Shown: piece after piece, positions 1-11,659 of the stretch
Layout of the letters: the number at the start of each line of letters is the position of its first letter
How positions within the stretch are numbered: position 1 is the first letter of the stretch
NCBI RefSeq assembly: GCF_023159225.1
Contig: NC_063170.1
Location: forward strand, 60,867,708 to 60,931,707
Direction: 5' to 3'
DNA: 64,000 bases
Origin: Perognathus longimembris pacificus
Taxonomy: Eukaryota; Chordata; Mammalia; Rodentia; Heteromyidae
Notes under the pieces: generated by a model
Told to the model about the DNA's origin: nothing
Seen by the model: only the letters and a program-made list of their open reading frames with translations
Databases searched by the model: none
Position numbers and translations under genes: made by a program

Positions 1-753
1 TTTGGGACATAAGATCCCCAATTCTTGGTGCTTTGAAAGGTTTCCTCACTTTTCCACTTTTCCAGGCATGTCATTTGCTCAGAAATACTGCATCTCCCCC
101 TTAAAAACCAGGCACTGGGGGGCAAAAAGGACCAACTCTGAGCTGAGTCTTTATAGAGTTTGAACTTACAATTTTATCAGAGAAAGGGGAACTAAGCTAA
201 GAAATTCCAAATTGTATCTCTGTGTAGTGTGAGTGGAAGAGAGGTAGATGGCACCATAAGAGCAGGTAATCCAGAGCTGGAAACTCATAAGGGAGAGTGA
301 CTTTCTTGGAAGCCTAACAACCAAACTGAGACTGCAGAACAAGAGGAAGGCACAGATGCTTGGCCCCTAACACCCTAAAGCTCTTAAGGTAGGCATATGA
401 GGCTACAGGTAGAGTACATTTCACTCCTTTCTTGTCTTTTCTACATACACATACATATATATTAAAACCAGCTTAAACCAACTGGCCTTATTTTGAATTC
501 CATGTAACATGAGATTGTATCCCATATTAATTATGACCACCAAATCTGGCTTGTTTTCTTGGCAGAGCTAAAGGCACCAAGAAATACAAGTGCTCATAAA
601 TGAGCAAAGCCATTTATCTCTGTAGTCTGGAGATGTTGCTGTCAGATGCACTTTGAAAAATAGATTAAGTTCTCCACATTTCATTACATGATTGGTGTCT
701 TATCTCCTCTCACTCATACAAGCTTACCCTTGGGCATAACCTATTTTTTTTTT
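1..753. other. Non-coding sequence, no recognised element
   Basis: No open frame of note and no repeat I can name. It contains only ordinary AT-rich non-coding DNA and a short T run just before the L1 relic that follows. Confidence 0.5.
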
Positions 754-959
754 GGCATTAAAAGAACAGAATAGAAATCCCAGACACAAATCCACACATC
801 TACAGCCAATGGAGTCTAGACAAAGTTGCCAAGAACACACAATAGATAAGGATAGCCTTATCTGTAAATTGTTCCAGCAGAGTTAGATAGTCATAGACCA
901 AACATTGAACCTTGACCCCTATATCTCACTATGCATAAAAACATTGACTAAAACTAGAT
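754..959 (+). mobile_element. Old LINE-1 ORF2 fragment (first piece of a broken chain)
   Basis: The sequence follows the mammalian L1 ORF2 region downstream of the reverse transcriptase: an agaacagaatagaaatcccag-like stretch, then a gccaagaacacacaat word, then a gacccctatatctcac word. Many substitutions and stops make it a dead relic. It breaks off where a SINE inserted and resumes after it, so the L1 was already present when the SINE arrived. Confidence 0.75.
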
Positions 960-1190
960 GCCAATGGATCAGGCTTGTAATCCTAGCTACTCAGGAGTCT
1001 GAGATCTGAGGATCATGGTTCAAAACCAGTTCGGGCAGAAAAGTCCCTGTGAGACTCTTATCTCCAATTAACCACTCAAAAACGGGAAGTGGCGCTGTGG
1101 CTCAAACTGGTAGAGTGCTAACCTTGAGTGAAAGAGCTCAAGGACAGCTTGGTGGCCCTGAGTTCAAGCCCCAGGACCAGAAAAAGTAAC
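960..1190 (+). mobile_element. Composite SINE: 7SL/B1-like head plus tRNA-like 3' module
   Basis: The first half has the Alu/B1-like core (taatcctagctactcagg, then ctgagatctgagg). The second half is the tRNA-like module seen in other SINEs here (gtggctcaaactggtagagtgct, ending gagttcaagccccagg). It is flanked by a 15-bp direct repeat, 945-959 and 1191-1205, differing at one base, which is a convincing target-site duplication inside the old L1. Confidence 0.88.
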
Positions 1191-1282
1191 TGACTAAAAG
1201 TAGATCAAAAACTTATAGGTAAAATTTGAAACTCTGTAACAATTAGACGAAAACACAGAGGAACACTTGGAGATGTCATTAG
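1191..1282 (+). mobile_element. Old LINE-1 ORF2 fragment (second piece)
   Basis: This continues the L1 ORF2 homology interrupted by the SINE, with the typical stretch before the ORF2 C-terminal domain (gaaaacacagaggaacactt-like). It is non-coding because of substitutions. It ends where an ID-like element begins. Confidence 0.6.
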
Positions 1283-1372
1283 AAGGACCACCTGCATGGC
1301 TTAGCAGTTAGAATGTTTGCTTAGCAAGCATGAGGACCAGAGTTCAATCTCCGGTGCTATAAACATAAATTT
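1283..1372 (+). mobile_element. ID-like tRNA-derived SINE monomer
   Basis: The sequence has the pattern of a rodent ID/BC1-like element: a degenerate box A region (ggcttagcagttagaatg), the gcttagcaagcatgagg centre, and a box B-like gagttcaatctcc. It lacks the second tRNA-like module of the dimers elsewhere in the window. No clear target-site duplication was found. Confidence 0.65.
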
Positions 1373-1377
1373 ATAAT

Positions 1378-1510
1378 GGGTGGGGTTGGGATAGATGGAG
1401 GAGAATGATGGAAGGGGTAACAATGATCAAATGCATTGTACTCATAAACTGATGTGTTGAATTGAAGACCCTTGTAGAGCTACTTAAAAGACAAGTTTTA
1501 AAAATGAAAA
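1378..1510 (+). repeat. Unnamed dispersed repeat, copy A
   Basis: A G-rich start (gggtggggttggg), then a ggaaggggtaacaatgatcaa core, then attgtactcataaactga and an A-rich end. The same order of words is found in the reverse complement of 53918-54170 and more loosely at 43995-44232. It could be the 3' UTR of an L1 subfamily or an independent element; I cannot name it. Confidence 0.55.
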
Positions 1511-1551
1511 GACAGTAGAGGAGGTGAGGCTTTTCAGGATAGCACCCCCAA

Positions 1552-1830
1552 AACACTGAGGATGGACTAGGTTTTGACAAAAGAGATTACCTCAGACTGA
1601 ACAGAATCTCTACAGGAAAGGTGACAATGAAAAGAGCAAAGACAGCCTACAGAATGGGAGGAAAGTATTTCCAAGTAGTCATCTGATTGAAGACAAATAT
1701 CCAGAAGATATAGGAATTGATACAATAAAAACCCTTAATAAAAAATAAGTTATCCAATTGAAAAATAGCTAAATGACCCAAATGAACACTTCTCTAAAGA
1801 ATATAAATGTCCAAAAAGTATGTAGAATGG
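1552..1830 (+). mobile_element. Old LINE-1 ORF2 3' fragment
   Basis: Contains L1 ORF2 C-terminal homology, including a cagcctacagaatgggagg word, a tccagaagatataggaa word and an aatgaacacttctctaaaga word. These correspond to the conserved region near the end of ORF2. Frames are broken by stops, so it is a relic and probably belongs to the same L1 as the pieces at 754-1282. Confidence 0.7.
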
Positions 1831-2160
1831 GGTAGTTTCTCTTCAACAGATAAATAGATAAAGTAAACATGGAACATATACTCAAATAAAAATAAATAAA
1901 ATCCTTTCTTGTTCAGAAAGAGGGATAGAACTGGAGGACACCATATTAACTAAGAAATTCTTGTTTTACAGTGGGAAGTATATGTGGGTAAGAGAAGGTT
2001 GATAAATGGAGGTTGGGTTTGATAAGTGCAAGCTATAGGCACTTGTGATAAAGTCATGTTAAATGCCATTAATACATGTTCATCAAAAAAAGAGATAAAA
2101 CGAAATGAGAAATAAAGGCAAAAACAACAAAGCAAAACAAAACAAATCTAGTAAGCAAAA
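1831..2160 (+). mobile_element. Second L1 3'-end piece nested in the L1 chain
   Basis: This carries words from the very end of L1 ORF2 and the 3' UTR (cttcaacagataaatagataa, then agaactggaggacaccatatt). They lie further 3' in L1 than the homology that resumes at 2216. The order therefore indicates a second, nested or rearranged L1 copy. It ends in an A-rich stretch. Confidence 0.55.
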
Positions 2161-2215
2161 GAAATATGTTCCTGAGCATAAAGACAGACAACTAGCCACA
2201 TGGAACAGAATACAT

Positions 2216-3080
2216 CATCTGTTCTCAATATCAGTATTCATTAGAAAAAAGCAAATCAATACTGCAACATGCCTTTTCACACCCATTAGGATTATTATTA
2301 TCATCCAGGAATAAAGGAGAAAAGGAAGAAAGAGGGGAAGAGAAGGAAGGAGGGGAGAAAGCAATCAAGAAAACACTGTTGGGCTCACAGGACAGGATGT
2401 AGAGAAATTGGAACTCTTGTGTGATATATTTGGAAATGTTGAATGGTACAGCCATTATGGGAAACAATATGACTGTTTTTCAAAACTTAAGCATAGAATT
2501 ACCATATCATACATCAATTCTACTGCTGTAAATATCATCAAAATGTTTGAAAAGTAGGAATTTAAATGTATATGTGTGCATCATTGTTCACACTGGCATT
2601 TTCTACCAGGCCCATCAGCCCAAATGTTTGACAGATGAATGGATAAACAAGTTGTTGTAGATTTAATATATATGTATATATATATATATATATTCTCTAT
2701 ATAGAGAGAATGTATGTATAAATATATTTATTCTAAAAAGGGAGTGAAATGAATTCTGGCACAAGATTCACCATGGATGGTTCTTGACTACATTATGCTA
2801 AGTGAAATAAGCCAGATACAAAAGGAAAAACACTGTTTACGCCCACTGATGTGCAGTACCTAGGGTTGTCAAATTCATAGACAGAGGAAGAATGACATTA
2901 GGCAGAGACTGGGGTGAGATGGAATTTTACTTCGGGAAGGTAAAAATTTCTGGAGATGGGCTCAGATGGCTGAGTAATCGTGTGAATGAACTTAATTCTA
3001 CTGAAGTATCTATTTAAACTTTTTTAGCGGTAAATTTTATGTGTGTAGATTTTACAATGAGAAACAAAAACTGAAAACAA
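2216..3080 (+). mobile_element. Old LINE-1 ORF2 end and 3' UTR
   Basis: The homology resumes at the L1 stretch around ttcacacccattaggat. It then runs through gatgtagagaaattggaac, cagatgaatggataaacaa and taagtgaaataagccagat into a 3' UTR-like part (ttctggagatgggctcag, then ggtaaattttatgtgtgtag). A (TA)n tract interrupts it at about 2662-2712. There is no intact frame; this is the 3' end of an old L1M-type element. Confidence 0.75.
2662..2712. repeat. (TA)n simple repeat inside L1 relic
   Basis: Alternating TA/TG dinucleotides followed by a short ctctatatagagag palindrome. It could extrude a hairpin. Probably a simple expansion within the old L1 tail. Confidence 0.8.
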
Positions 3081-4885
3081 AAGCAACAGAGATAATCATG
3101 AAAATCAAAGGGAAGTAAAAACAATTCCTTAATGGTATAAAATAAATCTGCTTCTTAAAGGTCAAATCAATATATTGTAATGCTATCATTCAAAAATACT
3201 CACTAGCTTACATATGCAACTGTCCCATCTGTATATCCCTTTGACAACAAAATAAATTAAAAAAACAATCTAAGGTAAGGACATGAGATAAATAATCTCT
3301 TAAAAACTCTTATGTAGGTTTCTGCATAGTATGAAAATGGAAAAAATGTGTTGAGCTCAGTTTTGTGATGAGGTCAGGTCGTCAGCTGATCATCAAGCAG
3401 TAGTTGACTTTAAGGTGGCCCTTGCTAGTTATCTTAAAGAGAGTCAGATCTTCCCCTCTTTGCTGACCAGATTGCCAGGGAAGAGTGGGCCCTTATCTAC
3501 TTCCAGAGGTTCTTAACTATTCCATTCCTTCCTTCCAGGCCTCTTTCGTAGAGCCATGATGTACCCATGAGTGCTTTTGAAGGGCGAGCTTCTGTGCTTT
3601 TATGCCTCCCTGCAGAGAGGCTGGTCATTATGTGTGACAGGATACAGCACAAGCTTCAGGTGTGACCACGTTTCATAAACATCAAGTTGAAATCATATGT
3701 TGTACTTAAACATTGAGAAAACAAAGACCAACCAAATAACAACCAGCAGAGCTTGCAAGGGGTCACTTGTATGCAACAGAGACTCAAGTCTGGCAGAGGA
3801 AAGGGGGGACTTTGCAGCAAGGGAGAAAGGGCTCCCCAATTTGAGAAAGGGCTCCCCAATCTGAGGCTCTTGGCACAAGGAAGCTAAAGGTGAGGTGCTC
3901 TCCATAAATGGTTAGATGTTCACATTTACTTTCTCCGATTGATGGTGAGTTGGAAGTCAGAAGAAAGTTAGTTCTTGATCAAGTCCTGGCCATTTGAGAT
4001 TGTTATATGCTCAGCTTCCTGGTTTGTCAGTGGATATAGCAATCTGTCTGTCATCCTACACAAGTCTGAATCATAGAGATCAGGGTGGCTTAGTGGGTAG
4101 ATGCTGCAGTTGGAGTTTTATTTTATATAGCCTGTATTTTGCTGTTGTTTAAATATTCAGTCTCACAATATATTTACTGGGCTCTGTTTATCTCACAAAT
4201 GTTTCATCTCAGACATTGCATGTACATGTTTTCCTTACACACTATGGACCAGGATATGCTATGCCTCTGGCTTTTGCAAGTTTTCAGAGTACCCTTATAG
4301 CACATGATACCATGATACCAGGTAATTTATGAGCTAGATAAAGAGTATTTGAACCACAAAAATCAATGGTTCACTTATATGTGAGCACAGTTAAAACTAA
4401 TTAAACTGCAGTAGGATATGAGAGCATGAGAAAGACAAAAACTGTGATGCTAAGCTGGGCACTGAATGGACCTCAGATGTCAGGGGGAAGGAAGGAAGTG
4501 TTCAACAATTCAACTCTGGAACCTTGAATCTTCTGCCAGTCTGTAGGAATAAAAATTCATACAGAAATGCTGAAGGACAGAGTAGGAAAGAGGCTAGAAA
4601 TGAAGCTAGATGGGTAAGAATAAAGCACAAGAAAATTGCATTTTAATAACAGTTTAGTCTAGCCCTGATTTATGCATAGATGACCAGTAGTAATATATTT
4701 TTACTTGTTTCAAAGACAAAGGGGAAATTCTCTCTGGAGGAACATATCATCTTTTATACACATTGTTTAGCACAAATGTAGAAAGTACAAGACATATAAT
4801 GTGGAATAAAAATGGAGCCAGTAATCAAAAGATAAGCATACAATAAAATCAGATACTCAGATGGTCTAGATAAAGAAGTTCTTTG
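3081..4885. other. Unique non-coding sequence
   Basis: No gene or named repeat recognised. A small tandem duplication (gagaaagggctccccaat) occurs at 3823-3840 and 3843-3860. The short open frames on the minus strand here show no domain. Confidence 0.45.
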
Positions 4886-4982
4886 TATCAGTCCTGGGTC
4901 TTGAACTCTGGTTCTAGGTGCTGTCTCTCAGCTTCTTTCACTCAAGGCTAGCACTCTGCCTCTGGAGCCACAGTTCCCCAGG
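4886..4982 (-). mobile_element. SINE 3' tRNA-like module fragment
   Basis: Read on the minus strand this matches the 3' module shared by the SINEs here: a ccagaggcagagtgctagcc-like word and a tail-side gttcaagacccaggactg-like word. The head is missing and divergence is high, so it is an old truncated copy. Confidence 0.7.
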
Positions 4983-5799
4983 AAGTTATCATTTTAAACC
5001 TGAAAATGGCAGATGTAAAATTGAGAATTCCAGTAGAAAATGTGAATCTATAAAAAGTGAATATCATAGGAAATAAAATATTTATGGACTTATTAAATAG
5101 AGCCAACAGCATATGTCACATTGCAAAACATATGAACAATAAAAATAAAAAGAGGTTGATCAAGATTATCCAGGCTGGAATCTAGCAAGGAGAGAATTTT
5201 TAGAATAAGAAGAGTCAAAAGTCCAGTCATACATTTATCTGGAGTATTAAAGAGAGAGAAGAGAATGAGTTAGAAACAACAGCTGAAGAGACTTTTTTCT
5301 CAGCTAACAAAAGACCATCACTCAATTTTTCCCTAAGTTCAGAACAAACAAGGACAAGCATTTCAGTGATTATCATGAAATTATTGAAAATCAAAGGAAA
5401 AGACACAGTCATAAAAACATAATAAAAAAAGAGACAGAACTTCCAAAAGCAAAACAAGAGAGCAAGCTGACTTTACAATAGAAACTATAAAATCCTTAGT
5501 AAATAGGGAAGATAAATTGGTATAACCTATTGACCATCAGTATTTCTAATCTGGCAATAGTTTTGCAGTTGAAGATTCTTATACCTAACCACAGAAAAAT
5601 TCTATTTCCTCTTTTTATATAGACCTATGGCAGGAAAACAATCAGAATCTGTCTATAAAGAGATTGAATGTTATAAGTGAATTGATAGACTCACAACATT
5701 GAGAAATCTAAGCAAATTGTACAAATAAAAATAAAATAAGCCAACTATTTTAAATATTAGAATAGTTTATAATGTCTTTGACTATGAAAATAGTAAAAC

Positions 5800-5919
5800 T
5801 AAAACATTTCATCACTCAGGCCCTGAGTTCAAGCCCCAGGACTGGCAAAAAAATAAAAATAAAAAGGGCTGGGAATATGGCAAGAGTGCTTGCCTTGTAT
5901 AAAACATTTCATCAGTCAG
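5800..5919 (+). mobile_element. Permuted SINE insertion flanked by 20-bp direct repeats
   Basis: A near-perfect 20-bp direct repeat (5800-5819 and 5900-5919, 19 of 20 identical) brackets about 80 bp. The insert contains, in this order, the last part of the SINE 3' module (ctcaggccctgagttcaagcc through aggactggc), an A-rich tail, and then the first part of the dimer SINE head (gggctgggaatatgg, caagagtgcttgcct). That is end-tail-start, not start-end-tail. A tandem pair that lost its outer parts or a template-switched insertion could produce it. Confidence 0.7.
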
Positions 5920-6202
5920 AGAGTGATATACATAAAGAAATCAAGAACATTTTTGTAATAGATTCTTTAATTCTTCAGTGAAAAAACCTGACAATATTGA
6001 CTGGGGCATATGTTGATATTCTTGATCATTTCATTTGTTTTTCCTGTATTTTTTGAAATACCACATAGAATGTTTTAAAGTAATCCAAAACTCTTAGGCC
6101 TTGAAGGAAATTGAATCTTTACTGGCATTTTCCAAGATCTTTACTTTTGTTGTAATTCTTATATTGGAAGTGATGATGTGACTTAGGATGTTTCTGGTTA
6201 TT

Positions 6203-6410
6203 ATTATTTTTTTATTTGGTCAGTCCTGGGGCTTGGACTCAGGGCCTGAGCACTGTCCCTGGCTTCTTTTTGCTCAAGGCTAGCACTCTGCCACTTGAGC
6301 CACAGTGCCACTTCTGGCCATTTTCCGTATATGTGGTGCTGGGGAATCGAACCCAGGGCCTCATGTATATGAGGCAGGCACTCTTGCCACTAGGCCATAT
6401 CCCCAGCCCC
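6203..6410 (-). mobile_element. Dimeric tRNA-like SINE, full length
   Basis: On the minus strand it starts with ggggctggggatatggcc, has a box B (gggttcgattcccc) and continues into the second tRNA-like module, ending in a degenerate A-rich tail. Target-site duplications TCTGGTTATT lie at 6193-6202 and 6411-6420. The diagnostic site reads gagcaaaaagaag, the A-rich subtype. An open frame across it is only the SINE translated. Confidence 0.93.
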
Positions 6411-6420
6411 TCTGGTTATT

Positions 6421-9415
6421 TTAATGTCACCTTAAACCTGGACAAGCGATTGCTTAGTGCTTTTACCCACACCATTGGATTTGATCGTAAAATGACAAAT
6501 GGCTAGCAGAACTTGCAAAATACTCAGTTAACCCCCTTAAGACAAAGCCAACAAAACAAAACAAACAAAAATAACCTCAATAGAACAAAATAAAGAAAAT
6601 CTTACCTAAAAGAGATCCCTTGAAAACGTGTGGTTCTATGTATTTGTTCCCATCCTTTCTAATCTGTAGTGTGTTACCTTTTGGGTATTGTTTTAGGAAA
6701 AACATTCACTTCCCCTAAGATGTGGGGTGCCATTTCTGCAGGGCTTGCTGGTCCATGGCCTCTTACCCAAAACTCTTAGGTAGTCTAAGAAAAGAAAGCT
6801 TCTTGCCGTGTGTGATCAGATTGTCCTTCGCGAGGATAGGGTTCCACATACTACCTTCGTTCGTTCTAACAGCACAGGGCAGTCAGCCCGTACCTCCTAT
6901 TATCTTTGGCTGCAGTGATCGTGAGTTTTATGGTTAAAGCCAAAATACCATCTCAGAAAACGAGGAGTGGGTATATATGCCAAACTTTTTACCTCCTGCA
7001 CAAATAGCCAGCAAGCTGCTTTGTAAAGGATGGTGGGTGTTAACTTCAGGGAGGATAAATGGTCATTTAAAAGGAAGAAAAAAAAAAAAAAAAAGAAAGA
7101 AAACCTAAGCCACCAATGGGAAACAAAGGTTCTGACAAGGATAAGGGAGGAGCAAGACCTGAAATCCTTCCCAAATCAGGCAGGTGTTGAATTCATGGTC
7201 CATGCTAATGGCTTCCCTGGCAGCCTTTCCATTTGGTTTCTAAAAGGTAAATGATTACTTGTCAAACTTTTAAATGGAACCTTAAGTAGAATACTAGTTT
7301 TAAATGGGGCAGAGAGACAACGGATCAGGTGCTTATGACATTGGATAAAGATTTACCAAGTCAAATAAGAAACCCAATTAGATTTATGCTACCTTTATCA
7401 CAACTCTAAACAAAAAACAGACTCTTGTTTCTTCTCTCCATCTTTTTTCCCTCTGCCTGGGAAAAAAAATTTTATCGTGAAAATTTATAGGTGAGGACAT
7501 AAAGCTGTAACATAAACAGATGGTGCTACAGTTTGACCTCAGCTTGCATTTTAAATCATGCTGAAATCATTTGAAATTTAAAAAAAGAACAGGAAGTTAC
7601 ACTTAAGATATTTGTATTATTCACTCCTGGTCTCATCTCTGGGTCTGAATACTGTCATTTCCTTGGGTTATAATGACACATGTCCCCATTATTTCCTTCT
7701 GGATTTGGGATTCAAACACTAGCATTCTTCGTTAGTGTGAAAGATTTGAAAGTGCATTTGCCACTGGATCTGCTGGGATAATGAAGGATGATCTGTCCTT
7801 GAGATTCTTTATTTAACACATCTCTAGGTCCTTTTCAAAAATAGGATCATTTTCACAGGTTCTGAAGATTAGGGCATGAAGCACATTTGCTCCCTCTCAC
7901 CAACCCCCCACCCCCGCCACGATTCAACTCACTACACAGCATGTGTTTGTAATTGGACCTCCTTTCTTTTGTAATTTAATTCTTACAATATTGTTGTGAA
8001 GGAGGAATCTGAACACATGGACAGCAGTAACCCAAGGAAAACTATAAAGAGCCCTATGAGGGCGAAAGCAGACAGAGAAAGTGGCAGTGAAGATTGTCAT
8101 ACAGAAGGAGGCTTTGAAAATATGGAATAAAATACCAAGAAGAAGCTGGGGAGTGGGTGGAATTTCCATCCTTTCAGTTCTATTGAACAGGGGTCCTGGA
8201 TAACATGATGGGTTTGAATTTCTGAAGTTAGAAGAGACAGCATTCATATGAAGCAATTACCACATGGCTTGGTATATAGTAGTAAGTGTTATTAAAAAGT
8301 TTTTCAAAGCCTACCAAATGCATTATGGAAATTATTATAACATTCTTTTCCTTGGACAGAACCTACACCCATGATATTTACAAGTTTCCCTCTCTGTTTC
8401 TTTTTCCCCCCACATTTAACAGTGGTCTTGATAAAGCCCGCAAAATCCTGTCAATTGTGACCAATATCTAAGATAGAGAACATTTGTGCTAGAACATTCT
8501 GCCACCTGCAGGTGATCACAGGCTGCTGCAATTTTTTCAAAAAACGAACTTCATGGTAAGAGGACATGGCTGCGCCAAGTACTGCTTCTCAAACAGTGGA
8601 TTCACATGGAGATGGGTCAAAACTACTGCACAGAGATGATCCAAATCACATGCTTCACACAAGAATGCTTTCTCCACTGCAAGAGTGGGACCTGTAGGAG
8701 TAACTATTATGGCTTCATGTAGGATATCTTGCTAAATACCAGCCAGGATCCACCTTGAAGTCACCGGGGAAACATTGTCAGCCCTGAGGTGTTTAATATT
8801 CAGTGGGAACCTCAGCATATTCTTTACACCCCCTTGGTGACGGGTGTGGAGTGAAGACAGAGAAGAGAACCATTATGCTATTTATTAAAGACAAACACAA
8901 CAGAAGTCTTTCCCTTAAGGCATCCACAGTGTCATAAAGAAGGCAGACGGAACCAAGATGTTGTGCAGTAGCAAAAGCCTAAAACTCTGATTTGCTGTAT
9001 GCTTAGCCTGTTATGGCTGTAGTTCACACCTTGTTAGGATGCCACCATAAGTTGGCTGCTATTGTTATGAGTATGAAAAAGTAAATGCATCCATTAACTT
9101 AGAAGTCCAAGAGTGCTTCACTCTTTGGAAATGGAGCATGGGTTTGGGACTAGAAGCATGCAGGTATATAGGATCACAGACTGTCAAACTTTCTACATGA
9201 TTGAGGCAGAAACATAGGAATATCTACAGGCACCAGGAGAGAAAATCCAGAAACGGGGGTTTTGACACAGATCAGAGGATAACTCCTCTCTCTTGGGGCA
9301 CTGGGATAAGAGTTAAGTACTATTAGAGCACAGTTAAATACTGTTAAATCAGTGTTAATAAGTCTTTACTCTACACACCCTTTTAATGTTTATTTTTCCT
9401 TTAAATAAGCTAAGA
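6421..9415. other. Mostly unique non-coding sequence
   Basis: About 3 kb with no gene or element I can name. It contains a short A/G run at about 7074-7100. A 110-codon minus-strand open frame near 7924-8256 has no recognisable motif and looks like chance. Confidence 0.45.
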
Positions 9416-9944
9416 TGTTGGGAGCCAAGGCAATTTGATTTCCTAATTGACAGCTGTTAGGTCCTTCTCCTGTGCCTGGAAACCTTCAGTGGAGGAACTA
9501 CCAGCCAAGTGCCCCTTGACTGGCTACCAGCCAGGCTGCCCTCAAAGCAGAACAGCTGTTTTGGACCCTTTACAACCACGCTGAGGACACTCCAGCAGCT
9601 GCAGGGGCCTGCCACAATCAGGGCTGAAGCCATGCCCTGACAGCCTGCACTGGCCTGGGCAAACAGCACTCTGGTTAGACAAGCTCTGACTGCCTTGAAC
9701 TCTAGGCCATCCTTTGGGCATTTTATCTAGACCACAGGGTAAGCACTCCCCCTAATAGCCCAGCAGAAACCTGTGATTGGTGGAAACACAGTCCTGTAGT
9801 TGCATGATGGCCTGTTGTGATTGGTGCAAGCACCCTTGCTACAGCTTGGAAACCGTCTCTGGGTAATACAATATTAGGCCCACAGAAAAGTCTCCTTTAG
9901 AATAATTTTCTCTTGTCTAGTATTGTAGGCTGAGATTGGTAACA
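9416..9944 (+). mobile_element. Possible solo LTR (ERV2-like), uncertain
   Basis: The block starts with TGTTGGGAGCC, as many rodent ERV2 LTRs do, and is GC-richer than its flanks. It has three ATTGG (reverse CCAAT) boxes near 9777, 9820 and 9935, and could end at ...GGTAACA. I see no second LTR and no clean target-site duplication. GC-rich sequence continues to about 10,620 and might be internal sequence of the same element. Alternative: unrelated unique sequence. Confidence 0.3.
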
Positions 9945-10620
9945 TGAAGAACAACAACGACAACAAAAATCCCCTAAAAGCAGCTGTGGAGGTATAGTGG
10001 CAAGAACGAGGAGAGGGCGCTTGAATAGTTTTCTAGAAAGTTAGTCGGGCAGAAACAACTGGGAACAGAGGTAGCTGAGACAAAGAGGGACATAGGGAGA
10101 AGGCAAGAGAGGGCTGAGAGCCAAGACTGAAGTGAGGTAGAAGGCTGCAAAGAGCCAAAGAAGAGAAAAAAACTGTAGGCCCTGGTCCCTAGAGGAGTTG
10201 CTGAGCCTTAAGGGCCAAGGTATCAGGCACTACAGGCCCCAAAGTGGTCCCAATAGCTACTCAAGAGCCATAACACTTGTCCTGCCTGTATGGAGCTGAG
10301 GGTCCTGGAACCTGAGGCCTGTTTAGGAACTGCAGCCCTGGCAGGTGCCACCTGCTGCTCCCAGCTGCTGATGGAAGCCCAAGATGACAGTAGCTGTCAA
10401 GTGTGGGTTAAAGCTGAGGAAAAGTCTGACTGCCTGGAGCCATAGAGGTATGGCTTCTGAATCGTGGAGCAATTGGTCCCTAGATGTCATGGGTTTGAGC
10501 CACTGCCAATCCAGCCCCAAGGCCTTGGACATTCAAGGGCCAGAGAATGCCAGCACAGAGAGCGCTTCTCCTCATGTACCCATTATTCCTGTGCAAATAG
10601 ATGAAGGGACCTCAGGTAGC
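9945..10620. other. GC-richer block of unknown nature
   Basis: Purine-rich then GC-richer sequence following the candidate LTR. Open frames of 69-79 codons on both strands carry no recognisable domain. It may be ERV interior, an unnamed repeat or unique DNA. Confidence 0.3.
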
Positions 10621-10977
10621 TGATTGGTAACAGCATGAGGTACCGAATTGGGGTGGGAGAGCGAAGGCTTAGATGGAAGGACAAATGCACATGCAAATTC
10701 AAATAAGTACATGCTCCATAAGAACGAAATTCATAAAATGCAGGATGTGACTGGATTTTTTTCTTTACAGACACCATCTGTGAGCTAATCAATGCTGGGA
10801 TTATACCATCAACTACACATGGGCTACAATCAAATCTCTAATAGAGAAGCGAGAAGCCAAGTTATATTAATTGCCCAGAGTTAAGAACTACTGAACGAAT
10901 GACCTGACTTCTGGATCTTACTTATTTTTCTTTTATGGTTTTTTAAAATTCTTTCAGTAGCACATACACAAATGAAT

Positions 10978-11110
10978 TGAGCCAATGTAAACTAGTTTGG
11001 TTGTTTTGGAAATCAGTATGAAGCTTTCCCAAAGAATGGAAAGTTAAGTCACACTACATGATCCAGATTTACCACTCTTGGGCATACACCAGAAGGATCA
11101 AAGTCACCAG
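10978..11110 (+). mobile_element. LINE-1 ORF2 3' fragment
   Basis: The stretch ttttggaaatcagtatgaag, then taccactcttgggcatacac, then gaaggatcaaagtca, follows the L1 ORF2 C-terminal region and start of the 3' end. Diverged and truncated at both ends. Confidence 0.7.
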
Positions 11111-11635
11111 ACAGGAGAGAGAACAGGTCTGACTACATCTTATACATTGTACACTCTCAGATCGGTCTCAGATCCTGGTGGAATTCAATTTTCCTGGCTA
11201 AGCATATTCTTCCTGAGGGAACCAGGAAGAACTTGACTAAAGAACATTTGGAAAAGGAGTGTGGCAGATAGAGAACTGGACAAGAGGGGCGGGACAGAAA
11301 CCACTTCATCTTGCTCTGAGACAGTGATGGAGAAAAACAACAACAACAACTGAGATGTGGAGTTAGAATTGACATAGTCTCCTGGGGCTTAAATCTAGAC
11401 CTAGTGCCAGCAGGTTTTGGGAAATCAAGAAATAAAGGGACCCATGAGTCAGATCTTACAGCTCTGCCATTTTAGAAGCTTAAGCTTCATTTTCAGAACA
11501 GTGCTAAACTATGGTAGGTTTTGAAGGAGAGAACTTTGACAATGAGGGAAATGAATTGCCTTATAAAGTATGATTAGCACTAGTGAGTTCTCAGATTGGA
11601 AATAAAACCATAGAAGAGAAACTTGAGAGGTTGCC

Positions 11636-11659
11636 CCCCTCCACGTCCCCCCCCCCCCA
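11636..11659. repeat. C-rich tract
   Basis: Short run of cytosines interrupted by a few other bases. Low-complexity sequence. Confidence 0.7.

Noticed and set aside
6216..6506. 96-codon frame, and near-identical frames at 50659-51003, 52594-52857, 55492-55725 and 61705-62121
   Set aside because: These are translations of the dimeric SINE on one strand or the other, which is why they look like a repeated protein. Not genes.
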